From Monoplex corrugatus (lineage: Eukaryota; Mollusca; Gastropoda; Littorinimorpha; Ranellidae), in contig CM060314.1 in NCBI GenBank assembly GCA_030674185.1, positions 26,701,891-26,765,890 of the forward strand: 64,000 nucleotides of DNA, written 5' to 3'. The notes beneath the pieces are model-generated. The model was not told where the DNA came from, did not search any database, and saw only the letters and a program-made list of their open reading frames with translations. This document shows positions 1 to 61,889 of this stretch, in pieces (the stretch's first letter is position 1; each line of letters begins with the position of its first letter). Position numbers and translations under genes: made by a program.

Positions 1-1274
1 TGGTCTGTGGTAACCTGTGCAGGAGGTCCTGACTGGCACACAAACAAGAGGACAAACACGGAACCAGAAATAAAGACAAGGCTCCAACGCAGGAAAGGGT
101 TATCCACAAGGTAAGGCACAGGCACAGGTGAACCACAAAGAATGAGTAATCCAAAAGTACGGAGTAGTAATCCAGGGAACAGACACACACATTACTCCTT
201 TGAGAAAAGCACAGAGCACAAGCACAGTAATGGTGCATGAAGGAAACACAGAGGGACACTTCACACAATGGCACAGACTTTCTCTCCCCCACCCCCAAAT
301 TTTTTTAAGGGAGTAGAAGGGAAGAACCACACAGCTAGCTAGCAGTCCCCATGAAAGTATGTCAAGGGGAACAATGGAAGCTTCTCGATTGTTAGAAAGT
401 ACTAGAAGGTACATGACAAAGTGTAGAATGATGTTTCTAAAGAGAGTGAGCATTTGCTGCACCCTCACTAAAGTAGGTTGAGGGGAACAATGGAAGAATC
501 TTGAACAGACCAGACTACAATCTTTGTCTTCAAGGAAAGTACTGGAGGACACAAAACTGAAAGGATCAAACAGTTGCAGATCAACTGTGAAGAAAAATAA
601 AACCATGGAAGAAGGGCTTTCCTGCAATGGTAGAAGGTGCTAGACAAAGTTTCAAACCGAATTAGGAAGGAAACAAGAGTTGAAACACTGCAGATCTAAT
701 GATCAAGAATTACTGCCTGCTTACCAAGTTCTTTTTCTTCTTCTTGGCGTACGCTGCTACACAATCAGCAGAGTCCAGGTGATATCTCATCTGAACTCAA
801 TGAGTGTGTAGCCATTATGCGATAAGTGCATGGTACCATGGTTTGTTAGAAGGCGCACGCTGGCCCGGTACCTCTGTCTTCAGCTTTCTAGGTTTTCTGT
901 AGGGGTTGCCTTGCCCTAAACTCCTGGCCCGTACATCCTGCCCTGGGAGCACAGGGGGGATTGTTTCTCCAGGGATCCCACCCCGTAGCTAGGGCTTACA
1001 GCAGCCCTTACCTGCTGATGAACCCGTCTTAGGACACCTGGGGCACTTTTTAAGGATAGCAGTGCCACCTGCTACCCCACCCTGTCCTGATAGGAACACC
1101 GCCAGTTTGGTCCGGGACTGCTTATTTGCTAGCAAGCTAGCTTATTCACAGCCACCCTCCATATCTGAAGGGCTTCTTTATCCGCCACCTGTCACCCGCC
1201 TGGGTTGGGGATGGTCGACCTGCCGTTGAATTGGAAGTCGGCCTTTTCCAAGGCTGACCAAGTTGACAACAAGG
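1..1274. other. no gene seen; GC-richer block at 840-1200
   Basis: Part of the intron after PDS5 exon 26. AGGGGAACAATGGAAG recurs at 365 and 482. The block 840-1200 (GGCCCGGTACCTCTGTCTTC and onward) is GC-richer than its surroundings and may be a repeat that I do not recognise. The minus frame 100-627 has no protein-like features. Confidence 0.5.
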
Positions 1275-1700
1275 CAAGAAAACAACATAAGTATCCAAAA
1301 GGAGGGAAAAAATCCCCCCTCTTCACAAAAAAGACACAGGGGAGAGCAGTACAGGTTAAGAATGAGTGGTAAACAATCTTGATTGAAACAGAGAAAACAC
1401 TGAAAAGGTTAGCGAGACTGTGAACCAAGAAAAATGACTGGGCACACAAGGCAGACTGTGCGGAGGGCAAAAAGTACAGTCTTATCTCTTCAAAGTACTG
1501 AGACAAACAGGATAACCGTCACACGCACTGGAACCAAGTATCGGGACAGGGGTGGGTGTTACAGCAGCATCCGGTGGTGGATGTCTTTTCACTGATTTCT
1601 TAACCACCCACTTGAGTATCTTGAAATTAGTATGCTCTTCCGCATCAGCTGAACATATGCACATGTAAGATAAGGTTATGTGCTATTTAAAAAAGGTGCC
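1275..1700. mobile_element. foldback repeat family, copy near left edge
   Basis: Shares AGAGCAGTACAGGTTAAGAA with the 6050 copy and ACTGGAACCAAGTATCGGGA, GTGGTGGATGTCTTTTCACT and AGATAAGGTTATGTGCTATT with the 26345 copy. Confidence 0.65.
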
Positions 1701-1945
1701 ATATCTCAATTGTTAAGACTGAAACTGTGTTACTGTAAGCAAATTCTTCTTCTATGTTTAAGACAACTTCCTGAAACACATCATTTACACTGCAATAAAC
1801 AATAAAACTGCGTAAAGCAGCAGAAAAGCTTGGCAAATTTCCAGTAACCAATTATGGAAATGTCCTTTCAAAGTTTCTGCTGACTGAAACATGAAAAATT
1901 CAGCAAAATAAATGATCCAGCATCTTTTTATTTAAGTCAACTCAC

Positions 1946-51421
<49,476 letters not shown>

Positions 51422-51445
51422 TCTATTTGTGATCTTTCAGCATAT

Positions 51446-51525
51446 CTGCAAGTTCAATACACACTTGTGAACACCAGCTAACAGGCAAGTTCAATACACA
51501 CCTGTAAACACCTGCTAACACACGA
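51446..51525. repeat. tandem duplication abutting the 5'UTR acceptor
   Basis: GCAAGTTCAATACACAC, CTGTAAACACC is present twice (51448 and 51485) immediately upstream of the acceptor of the start-codon exon, so the acceptor context TTGAACTTGC is itself repeated. Confidence 0.85.
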
Positions 51526-52164
51526 ATATGTTTACAACGATGGATCTCTAGTTCCATGTGCATGCTATTTAACATGATAAATGGAGTTAGCATAAAATCT
51601 GTACCCCATTCACAAGTTCAAGCTAAACTCAGGTCAAGCCATGATGCTTCACTCAAAAAAAAAAGTTACCATTAACTTCATCTCTTGGAGGTGGTATGTT
51701 TGTTTATTTTTGCTGTTGTTGGGGGGGGGGGGGGGTTGTTTGTTTGTTTTTTTTGTTTTCTGCGTGTGTGCACGTTTTGTCCAGACTGTGCAGGTGATAT
51801 GTCGCTGCATAGTCCGCATAGTCTGGGTGTTTTCAAGTTTCCAAAAGCCATTGGACGTGAACATGACTTAACAGTTACACTGCCACTAGTTACACAATCT
51901 TTAATGAGCATACTTGATATTTTGTGCATATGTTGATCTGAAAGACATAAACTGAAAAAGATTTCCACCCTTTGTAAACTCACCAGACATGAGGTGCCAC
52001 CAGGCAATAACAAACCCAGACCTTCCAACTGGAAGTCTGATGTCAAACCTGACTACAGCATCCATCTTTGGTGGTTTCATATACTGGTTAAGATAGTGTT
52101 TTGTGCCAAGAATGCAAAACAATTTATAGCTACAGCAGTATAAACTGTAGAATGATTTTCCTGG

Positions 52165-52196
<32 letters not shown>

Positions 52197-52948
52197 GGGG
52201 TACTTGTAATAAAAAAAAAACTGGTATTCTGTTACACTTACAGTGTCAGATTCAAGCTACTTAGAAACAGATTTGTCCATCACTTGAAGTATCAAAATTG
52301 CTTTTCCATGGCAGCCAATTTTTCTGTATAGGCAAGTCCTCAGAAAAGTCAAGGTGTTGATGTTCACACCTTACTATATAGTGAAAAGAGTAATCGCATA
52401 TGTTGTCACACACTTCACGGCTCTTTAAGGGCTTGTTCCGTGAAACTCATTTCAATCAGAATAATAATCCTGTAAAATTCAGAGGATCCACATTAACATG
52501 ATCCAAGCTGTCAACTCTTTACAGCAATCCTAAATTTTCATAGAGCTCCAGTATATTTGAGTCCAACTGAATATGACGAAAAAATTATTTACCAACACAC
52601 CTACAAAACTAAACAGTCGAAATACTACATACAATAAAGATAGCAACACACACACACACAGAAGGAAACAAGGTGCTTCAACATTTTTCCTTACTCACCT
52701 AAGAAGTCACAAGTTTATCTTTATTATCATTAACTGATTAAGACCCCATAACAGATTGGAAACCAAGCAAAAATGCAAGTCTGTAAAATAGATCACACAT
52801 ATCATTGGAAAGTAAGCAAAAATGCAAGTCTGCCAAGTAATTTCTCGATACAAAGATGCAACATGTACACACACTTCATTTTATGATTAAATACATGCCT
52901 GCATACACACTGACACAACAAGAAACATATGCTACAAGGAATGTATGC

Positions 52949-52949
52949 A

Positions 52950-53014
<65 letters not shown>

Positions 53015-53094
53015 AATCACAACAAAACACACACACACACATGCATGCACGCACACTCGCATGAACACACGCAGACCCAGACACATACACACAC
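52949..53094. repeat. (CA)n microsatellite
   Basis: About 31 CA units at 52951-53012 with an imperfect CA-rich extension. Confidence 0.97.
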
Positions 53095-54054
53095 ACAAAA
53101 CCTGTGATTGCATTAACCAGTAAATACTGGTAAAAACATCTGCAAAAACAGAACATCATGGATTTTCTTTCTAGGCTACCAGTCCACAAAATTTCCTCAA
53201 TTTCTGCTGCTAATCACTGTCACATGAGAGCTTGCTATGACATATCCCATGCTCAAGTATGTCAATTCACTGATGAAAAACTGAACTTTAATTTTCCAGT
53301 AAAAAAAACAAAATGTAAGTCTGTGGGCGGCATCTTTCAGACCATCACACTGAAGTATATTACCATATTACACGAGCACATAAAGTGTTTACTCACTAGT
53401 TCACTGATTATACAATAGGTTCCCCAAAGAGTAACCAAGAACAATGTCTGTCTTGGTGAACATTTCTGACATGCAGCTCTAGGTACCCTCCAACTAATCC
53501 AGTTAGACCACTCTAACCATATGCCACCACAGGTCTGTCTTTGCCAAGTTATCCTTTCTCAGCCAGTCAAGCAGACTTCAACCTGTTCAAAGGAACTCTT
53601 AAGTGACTATGGCAGTCATGACAATTTTGTCATGACATGCTGCACTGTGATCAAGTTTGCACAGATGAATCCAACTTCTTTGCCTTAGAAATAATTGCTC
53701 TGCTTATTCCTGTCAGCAGTGTGCCAGAGGAGTGGGCTTCATCATGCAAAATCTTATCCCCATCTGAAGATGCTGAAGATTCATGCGAAGGGACTGAAGA
53801 GTTCAGTGCAGACACTGTCCACGATCTTTTCCTCAGCATGAAGAGCCCAAGAAGTAACCAAGCAAGCAAACTTATCGAGTAACACTGACTTTAATAACAT
53901 ACAGTGTGTTAGGCCAATTCTTTCGGTTTATTTGTAAAAAATTTTGCAAAAATGTTGTCACTGGTATTTGTGTCTGTGGGACTGATTCCGACATTGTTTG
54001 CTGACTGACAGAGGGGGATAGTCAATGATGGGGCTGATTTTAAAAATTTATAAT

Positions 54055-54059
<5 letters not shown>

Positions 54060-54112
<53 letters not shown>

Positions 54113-54137
54113 CCTCCCTCACACACACAGACACACA

Positions 54138-54197
<60 letters not shown>
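54060..54197. repeat. (CT)n(CA)n compound microsatellite
   Basis: About 25 CT units, CCCCCTCCCTC, then about 40 CA units with CAGACA interruptions. Confidence 0.98.
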
Positions 54198-54198
<1 letters not shown>

Positions 54199-55550
54199 CC
54201 GACTTTTCTGATCACTGAATTTTACTTTGAAAAATTTCATTCAGCATATTTTGCAGACAGCATCTCTCAGTTAATGCTGATGTACTGTAATTTGCTACAA
54301 GTTAACTAAAATGACCGACTTACCCTTTCAATACATTTTTAATTATCTTGATCTTCAAGTTAACTCTTAAACTGCTTGCTGAGGAATAAGGCAGAAGCTA
54401 AAGTTTAAGCATTCAAACTAGATAACACCATGTTAAACAGACCTGTCATTTAATGATTTATGCAGCTGATTATGTGATCGGTTGTCAAAGAAGAATTTCA
54501 TTCTACTTCACAAAACAGTCACCCAAGCAACATTGAGGATGCAAGACCTCTACAGTAACGGACCCTAACCACTGACTTTCACTTATCTTGGCAATTACCT
54601 GATGCCATGATAGCCAAATCAAGTGGTTAGTTTTCCATCATAGCAGTCATGGTGACAGACAAAATGACCGACGATTAACTGCGCATGCTCAAATTTCATG
54701 TGCACACATAAAAAATACAGTGCTTCTGGGAGTGGTGTGAACAACCATCATACTATGCATCAGACGCACAGCTACAGTATAACAATTAGTATTGTCAACC
54801 GCCACAACAGGAACTGCTTTCTTACAGCAAATGGTGTCAAACTAAAAATCACAGAATGCTGCTAAGAAATATATTCTGCACAGATAAAAGAGGTTTAGGC
54901 ACTAACATGTCTGCAGACATGTTGATCTAGGAGATGAAAAAAAAATCTTCATCCTCTAGCCAGCAGGTAGAAGCCATCTCAAACCCCACACCTTTTGATA
55001 GGAAGTCTGATGTTATAGTCGCTTGACTATCACACCCATAATACGTCTTCTCATGTTTTAAGCTCAATGACAACTACATGCCAAGGGGTTTTTCCTCAGA
55101 TAGTAATATTATTTTTTACCCTAATGTGCATACTACCGATAGAAAGAATGCTGACCTATCTGCAGGGCTGTCATGATATGCAGATAACGTCATAATGTTC
55201 CACATGTGCATATGTCACCCTCTAAATTCAAACTTGAGAGGTGGGTTCACTCTGTAAAACTAAATGTTTATCGAGTACATCAGCCTCTATTCAGTAACAG
55301 TCAGAATCATCCATACTAGAAATAAGACTTGCATTATCATCATATTTCAAAAGTGAAGTCAAATCTAGTCTACTACCTTCTGTCAATCATTCAAACTGAA
55401 ACCTCAGTTCAGAGCAACACTTAAAATAGTGTCTGTGCTTAACAAATAACATGCGCAAAGAAAGATCTGACAGCACTGGTGAAAGTAGTGAACCAAAAAA
55501 CACCAACTGCCAAGAATGATCAAATTAGAACAGAAAAGATGAGGACTAAG

Positions 55551-55576
55551 AGAGAGAGAGAAAGACAGAGAGAGAG

Positions 55577-55647
<71 letters not shown>

Positions 55648-55693
55648 TGAGTGAGTGAGTGAGTGAGTGAGTGAGTGAGTGAGTGAGTGAGTC
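55551..55693. repeat. (GA)n(GT)n(GAGT)n compound microsatellite
   Basis: A GA-rich start, about 33 GT units, then about 12 GAGT units ending at GTCAGAG. Confidence 0.98.
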
Positions 55694-56314
55694 AGAGACA
55701 GAAAGAGTGAGATTTTTAACTGCTGATTCTTACCTCACAGTTTTGTTCTTTAGTGCTTTAAGTGTAAAATAAACAACACAGACCTAGCATACTGACCAAC
55801 AGGCCAATCAATAAAATCATGTTTTATAATATCGCTTTGTTGATCGGACTTCCTGACAGATAGACTCTTTGAAAAATTAAAGTGAGGACGATAATAGTTA
55901 ATATCCTCTAAAATTTCAGATATGGGGTGAACCCACCCTCTTCACCATCAAGCAAGGGGGAGCCCTGATATACCCAGAAAAGAAAATATTGATGGTTACC
56001 TACCAGAACTATGTATAGATCTGCCTTCTTTATTTGTTTTTGAGATACTCCATTCTGGCAGGCAACTGTCGACACATATTATTATCCAACATTTCAGACC
56101 AAAGCACAGCTCACAGATATCCATTGCATACCACATGTGCACAGCAACAGTACTTTTGTATCTTCACACTAATGTGTTTAAGTTTTGCCGTATGATTAAA
56201 CCTTAAAAGTTATCAATACTTCGATCTGACTTTTACAAGTCATAAATTTTCTCTACATCAAACCTTTTCACAGTGTATTCTAGAATATTCTATTCTAACA
56301 AAAAATGTAGTTAA

Positions 56315-56499
56315 CCCTTTGACTCCCGCACCCTATCCACCAACTGCAGAAACTTCACCCTTTGACTCCCTCACCCTACCCACCAGTTTCCCTCAGGAAG
56401 CTGATCGAAAGCGTGAGGGAATCAAAGGGTTATGGTTTTGCTTTGGTAACACGGTTGACAATGCAGGACACTGGTGGACAGGGTGCAGGAGTCAAAGGG
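56315..56499. mobile_element. piggyBac-type palindromic MITE, copy 1
   Basis: TTAA at both borders, inverted ends CCCTTTGACTCCCGCACCC / GGGTGCAGGAGTCAAAGGG, plus a second inner inverted repeat (CCCTTTGACTCCCTCACCC / GTGAGGGAATCAAAGGG). 185 bp. Confidence 0.85.
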
Positions 56500-58159
56500 T
56501 TAAAAAACTCCAGCTATGACATTGCCTTCTGGCGCATTTTCCTACATGCCAAAATTTGACATTTTCCATCCTTGGGAACAGAAGAGGTAAAACTGTTAAG
56601 TTTTTGCAGGGTTACTTTAGAATCAAAGATGAAAAACACATTTTCCTTATTAACTCATTCACACACACACATGCATATGCACTCACACACATGTACATCC
56701 AAACACATGTGCTCACGCATACACACACTCACACACACACACACACACACACACGAATCAGATGAAAACACACACACACATGCACACACACATGAGACAG
56801 ATTATATCACTTCTATTTACATGCACACACACTACACAATGATTACTGAGCAAATTTAATAAAAGCATTGTTCACACACCATTCTCCCAGTGACATACAA
56901 TAGCAATTAAAACTGACTTAGTTCTTATACGACCCATCATGTTCTTCATGTGTAGTCTTGTAAACCGATCAGCAACTGACTCCAAATTGTTTAAACATAA
57001 AATATACTCAAGCCATTTTAGCATCTCTTCATGTAACTGGTTGTCAATGCGTTTGTTTTTTTTTGGTTTGTTTTGGGTTTCCCCCCTAAACTGCAACAGT
57101 CTGTCTGATACCAGCTCAGGCCAAACACTTGAAAATCATATAATCATTGGGGGGGCAAATACTTGAAATTCATGCAATCCTTTTCTTTCAGGCCAATAAT
57201 TGGAAGGTTTTAATTTCTTTTTGCTTCAAATATCGGTTACATTCTGGAACACACAAAGTCTTTGTAGTGCATACATAGACAAAATAGCACATACGCCTAT
57301 GCACATATCTGTACAAGCGTTACTAAATATCACTGATTATCATTTCAAAACGGCTGCCCCTAGCCCCTTGTGGTCAATTTTCTGGTGGTCAATTTTTCAG
57401 AAGCAGACATGGTTTAAAACCAAATGACACAGATTGGTCAACCCAGTTCGTCACTGCATATTTTAAATATATCCATATTCGTCTGACATGTCATGACGTT
57501 TACGCTTTGGACTGCCGTCAGAATAAAACTGCAGTCTGCATTTAACACCACTGTGACAACATGGATTCATGACAGGAAAAAATAGACCCCCTAATATACA
57601 GACCTATACTTTCACCTACACACTACACAGGGTGCACTTTTGCACTTTTATCATTAGGTGGTTGTTTAACCACAACATTGAAAGAAACCCATTTAAACTC
57701 TCACACGTTTTCAGTTCCAAACGGTTCTCTCTTCAGCCATTTTCCCTTACTCTTAGAACTTGTCATTTTTCAATTCTCCTGTCCTCGACGATCACGATCA
57801 ACTTCCAAGGCAGATAACCCGAACGAGTTCAAACCATCGATGACCGAGTTTTATACAAATTTGTACATTTATACAGACGACTGTGCATGTCGAATGCACA
57901 GTACGCTGTCTTTAGTTACTAACTCGCAGTAACAATGAAACGAAAAGAACGGAGATCGCAGGAAACTTCATCAATAACTAGATTTAGAAAATACGAAGCA
58001 AGTAACCACAACCAGTAAGTTACCAGCAGCCATTTTGGGCATACGACAATTTGAAAGAAACTGTCCTTGTTAAACCTGCAGAACCAAACACAATCCAGCA
58101 TCTGCACCTTCAAAATCACGAAATAAAAATGTAATCGAAATTTCTTACGACAAAAATAC

Positions 58160-58300
58160 AGTTGTACATTACCTCAAAACAATAATCAAACGATTACTAA
58201 TTTGCAATTCTCCAAACAGGAAACCGCGCGAAGCTTGCAGTAATCCTTCACAGAGACGAAAATACTTGTTGCTGATTGGTTAATTTCCGTACTCGGAGGG
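58160..58300 (-). promoter_or_regulatory. candidate PDS5 promoter and non-coding first exon
   Basis: Read on the minus strand there is an inverted-CCAAT-type box (TTAACCAATCAGC, about 58275-58288). It is followed by a CpG-containing GCGCGGTTTCC (E2F-like) and, near 58172, a consensus-like donor TTTTGAG/GTAATG. This would splice to the 5'UTR acceptor at 51445. A second possible donor, CTG/GTAACT, lies near 58029 beside a YY1-like AAAATGGCTGC. There is no direct proof; it is inferred from position, motifs and the 5'UTR splice site. Confidence 0.35.
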
Positions 58301-58404
58301 CAAACTTCGGTATGTGATTAAAAAAAAAAATTTTTAATTGAAAAAAAAAAGTAGACCAAGCACTTCATTTTTTTCAAAATGTACGACGCTAATTGTCATC
58401 TTTT

Positions 58405-58407
<3 letters not shown>

Positions 58408-58451
<44 letters not shown>

Positions 58452-58592
58452 TGTGTGTGTATGAGAGACGTGAACGAGAAGAACGAATTTGGGTGAGGGG
58501 GGTGGAGAAAAAAGAATCACAATCCATCTTTATTGTTATTAGTATCATCATCATCATTATTATTATCATTATCATTATTGTTGTTGTTGTTA

Positions 58593-58656
<64 letters not shown>
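58408..58656. repeat. (GT)n and trinucleotide compound array
   Basis: (GT)n at 58408-58461, then from 58540 a chain of ATC, ATT, GTT, GTC (about 9) and GTT (about 12) triplets. The long plus-strand frame over it (58379-58891) is an artefact of the triplets. Confidence 0.97.
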
Positions 58657-58657
<1 letters not shown>

Positions 58658-59564
58658 AAATTTGATATGAAACTGAACCATACAAGGCTGCCTTCCGTTC
58701 GCTTGATGAAAGGAACGTGTTTTCTTAAAAACGTTTCTTCCGTGTTCTTTCTTTTACTTTCATTATATGCTCCGAATCTGATTTCTTTACAGTTAGTAAA
58801 GACAACTGTAGATTTTAGGTGGTTTGCATTGCATATATGTGGATGCCCATCTCCTCTCCCCTCGGGCAGCAGGTCTAATGAGTTCTATTGAGTTCTACAT
58901 AGAACGAAACGCTTTGGAAGCCGTAGGAGCTTCCCTTGCCACGGACTTAAGACTCGTATCTTGAGTGCAATCTCAGCTCACAACGTTAAAAACTTATCTT
59001 TGTTATCTGTCTTAATGTTTCCGTCATTCTGGTGGTGTCAACTTAGTGTTTCATGGGTCCCTTTGTCCCTTCTGCCCAGTTCAAGACCTTCCTGGCGCTC
59101 ACGGTTTTGCGGAGACCCCAGGAATCTGCCAAATAATTGCTGGCAGATTTGGGCGGAGCACATGGAATTATCTGAGTGCGATGAATCTCTCTTGAATAAA
59201 CCCCAAACACCAATGAAGGACCTAAATACTGACAGAGCACTCAGGGCTGCTTCCCACTGAATCCCCAGCAGTCTTTCTTCTTTCCATTCCCCACCCCCAC
59301 CCCCCTTTCCCCGTTGTCTTCCTGTCTTCCTCAAATGTTCCGGTTTTATTTTGAATTTTAGACGAGACAGTTTAGTTTGGTAAAAAGTCCTTTTTGTTTG
59401 CTTGTTTTTGTCTTTTTATCCGATCGCACCATTGCAAGAGAGACAACTCTTTTCTTCTCTCTACGGGCAATGGCAAAAATCTGCATTTACTTTGAAATCC
59501 ACTGGAAAAGATTTTTCAGCTGTTTCAGATTTTTAAAATAACATCTCCGGACTATGCACTGACC

Positions 59565-60208
59565 CCACTTCAGTTTCAGTTTCTCAAGATGACGTCTCCA
59601 CGCTCGGACTGAATTACACATGCGCTAACGTCATAGGTGCCATGCGATGAAGAAGATCCAGAATAATCACAGCACAAGCCTTTACCTTGCACATAAACCC
59701 ATGAGCTGGCCAGGTCCTGATAGGTCCTAGATAGTTCCATAACCCTGGGATCGTAGGGGAGAGAGGTGACAGAGACCTCAACTTTCCCCGGGGCCAGCAC
59801 CACGAGGGTGGCGCCCATCCCCTCTCCCTCGATTCAGCTTTATATTCATATTCGCATTTCTTTTAACCAAGACTTCAGAAAGTTAAGAAGGCTAACTGGT
59901 CTTCAAAGGGTAGGACCTGGGAAACCAACCTATCTCTCCAATGTTTTATACCAAGGTATCCAGGCAATGCCCTGTTCTTCACGGTTTTCAACTGCCGTTG
60001 GATCTTTTTAGCGTGCACAGCCAGACGGCACACGGGTCTGGCTCGTTTTTCGTCCTTCTCCGAAGGACTAGACGACGTTCAGTTTGATTTTCCGGTCAAA
60101 CTGAGGAGAAAAGTCAAGGCCTGTACAGGGAACGAACCCTGGAAGCTCGAGTTTAGTTATTGACAGGCGAACGTCTGAACCATTCTGCCACTCTTCTCCA
60201 CTGACGCC
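59565..60208 (-). mobile_element. tRNA-derived SINE with Meta-SINE-like core
   Basis: On the minus strand an A-box-like TGGCAGAATGGTTCAGACG and a B-box-like GGGTTCGTTCCCTG form a tRNA-related head. It is followed by a core containing CTAGTCCTTCGGAGAAGGAC and AAAACGAGCC, similar to the conserved centre of invertebrate (Meta-)SINEs. The 3' limit near 59565 is a guess, from a CTGAAACTGAAGTGGGG end. Confidence 0.65.
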
Positions 60209-60410
60209 ATTGATGCCATGTTATGGATAAGATCAAAAATGATTATGCATATGCCTTAAGCCTGGATATCATTTTACGCTCCATGTGTTGGTAATGTCTT
60301 GAGGTCCTCCTCGGTGTGTGGGTTATCTATCTTATCTTTGTATCAACCTATCATGAAACAATATAGATTATAATGTAGTGAAATGGATATTTCAATCTGT
60401 TACGTTACAC

Positions 60411-61125
60411 ATCATCATCATCATCAGGTGCCTTGCCACATGGCGTTGGCTATCATGTCCTTCCATCTGTTTCTATCTCTTGTTGCCTCAAGCACCTCTT
60501 CCTCCCTCTTTGTCTTCAGCCACTCTGCAAGTCCGTCCAATATCTTATCCCTGGGTCTACCTGGTGCTCTCTTTCCCTCCAGCTTTCCCATGGTGACCGG
60601 GTGCTCTAATTCCCCTTTCCTCATAAAATGGTCTATAAATGTTGCCTGTCTTTTCCTAATCTTCCTTATGACTGATCTTCTTGTGTCTGCCTCAATCAAG
60701 ACTGTCTCGTTTGTTTTCTTTGCTGTCCATGGAATCTCAACATTCTTCTTAGAAACCACATCTCGGCTGCCTCAATCCTGTTCTGGCTTTGCTTGTTGAC
60801 TGTCCACGCCTCACAACCGTAAAACAGTATGGTTCTATATAACATTCAAGAACTCTCTTTCTGATGTTAATTGATAGGCATTTGTTGGTAAGAATGCTTT
60901 TCGTCTTCTTGAATGCTGTTTTGGCTTGGCCGATTCTGCTGGCTATTTCTGATGTGCATCTGCTGTCTGGTGAAATGATCGTTCCCAGGTATTTAAACTT
61001 ATCAACCTGTGTCAAGGTTGTGCCGTTTGCTGTTATTTTGCATGAGGGGATTTCATGTTTTTTACTGATCACCACGACTTCAGTCTTCCTGCTGTTAGTT
61101 CCAACCCTTTAGTTGTTGCTATGTC
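60411..61125 (-). pseudogene. 5'-truncated RTE-type LINE, endonuclease-RT C-terminus
   Basis: Minus-strand frames run VISKKHEIPSCKITANGTTL, FKYLGTIISPDSRCTSEIAS, RKRVLECYIEP, then after frameshifts PWTAKKTNETVLIEADTRRS, LEGKRAPGRPRDKILDGLAE and RDRNRWKDMIANAMWQGT, ending at a (TGATGA)n tail (60411-60428). The short-repeat tail and the YLGTIIS..C..EI..RI motif fit RTE-clade LINEs. Several frameshifts make it dead. Confidence 0.82.
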
Positions 61126-61384
61126 ACACAGCAACAACAAAACAAGAACAGCCGAAAACAGATGAAAACGCGACTAGCCTCCTGGTATAAACAGACTTCA
61201 CCGATGTCGTATACAATCACATAATAGAAATCAACCGCCATACAGTATGATACTAAGCTTTCATCCGCAAACCAACATGATTGAATTATTCGTCTCCATT
61301 ATCCCAACTCATTTAGTCTATCCTTCATTCCCAGTATATCAAAACAACAACAACAACAACAACAAAACATTCACATCAAATCAC

Positions 61385-61385
<1 letters not shown>

Positions 61386-61451
<66 letters not shown>
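61386..61451. repeat. (GA)n microsatellite
   Basis: About 30 GA units flanked by (CAA)n and (AAAAAC)n. Confidence 0.97.
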
Positions 61452-61453
<2 letters not shown>

Positions 61454-61719
61454 ACAACTCAAAAAACAAAAACAAAAAACAAAAACAAGACAACAGAGAA
61501 AAAAAAAACACCACTTCTACCACAATAACTTTGTGTCCGTTTCTTTATATTTCTTTTATCTCTAATTCAGGAAAAGCCCAAACACTTTCCATTCCACGCT
61601 GCAGGAGTTTGTGCAGTGTTATTTTTGAGATAATACCAATGTTTTTCTGACTGGTCACGGCTCTAGTTTTTCCTTTCACGATGGAATTGCGGCCATTTCC
61701 TTTAACCTTTTTTTTTAAA

Positions 61720-61889
61720 TAACCCTTTGACTCCTGTACCCTGTCCACTAATATCCTGCATTGTTAACCATGCCAGCAAAGCAAAAACTTAACCCTTTGA
61801 TTCCCTCACCCCATCCACCAGCTTCCTGAGGAAATCAAAGGATTAAGTTTTTGCTGTTGGTGGATGGCGCGCAGGAGTCAAATGGTTAA
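61720..61889. mobile_element. piggyBac-type palindromic MITE, copy 3
   Basis: Begins AACCCTTTGACTCCTGTACC and ends GCAGGAGTCAAATGGTTAA, with an inner TTAACCCTTTGATTCCCTCA hairpin. It is diverged from copies 1 and 2 but colinear with them. Confidence 0.78.

Larger units (their letters stand above)
51526..58159. other. presumed first intron of PDS5, simple repeats and one MITE
   Basis: G16 (51720), T23 (52168), the microsatellites listed separately and a piggyBac-type MITE at 56315. One plus-strand frame at 53637-53882 is acidic (SPSEDAEDSCEGTEEFS) but has no recognisable relatives and no supporting context. Confidence 0.45.

Noticed and set aside
100..627. 175-codon minus frame as the next PDS5 exon
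   Set aside because: Sequence does not resemble the expected LYTVCDVAMNII segment or the charged C-terminal tail.
53637..53882. 81-codon acidic frame as a small gene or extra PDS5 exon
   Set aside because: Plus strand, no match to PDS5 or any family I know, no promoter or splice context; noted only in the intron entry.
58379..58891. 170-codon frame starting with CVCVCVC and poly-V
   Set aside because: Translation of (GT)n and triplet repeats.
59576..59818. 80-codon minus frame MGATLVVLAPGKVEVSVTSL as a gene
   Set aside because: Lies in the 3' part of a tRNA-derived SINE; no independent support.
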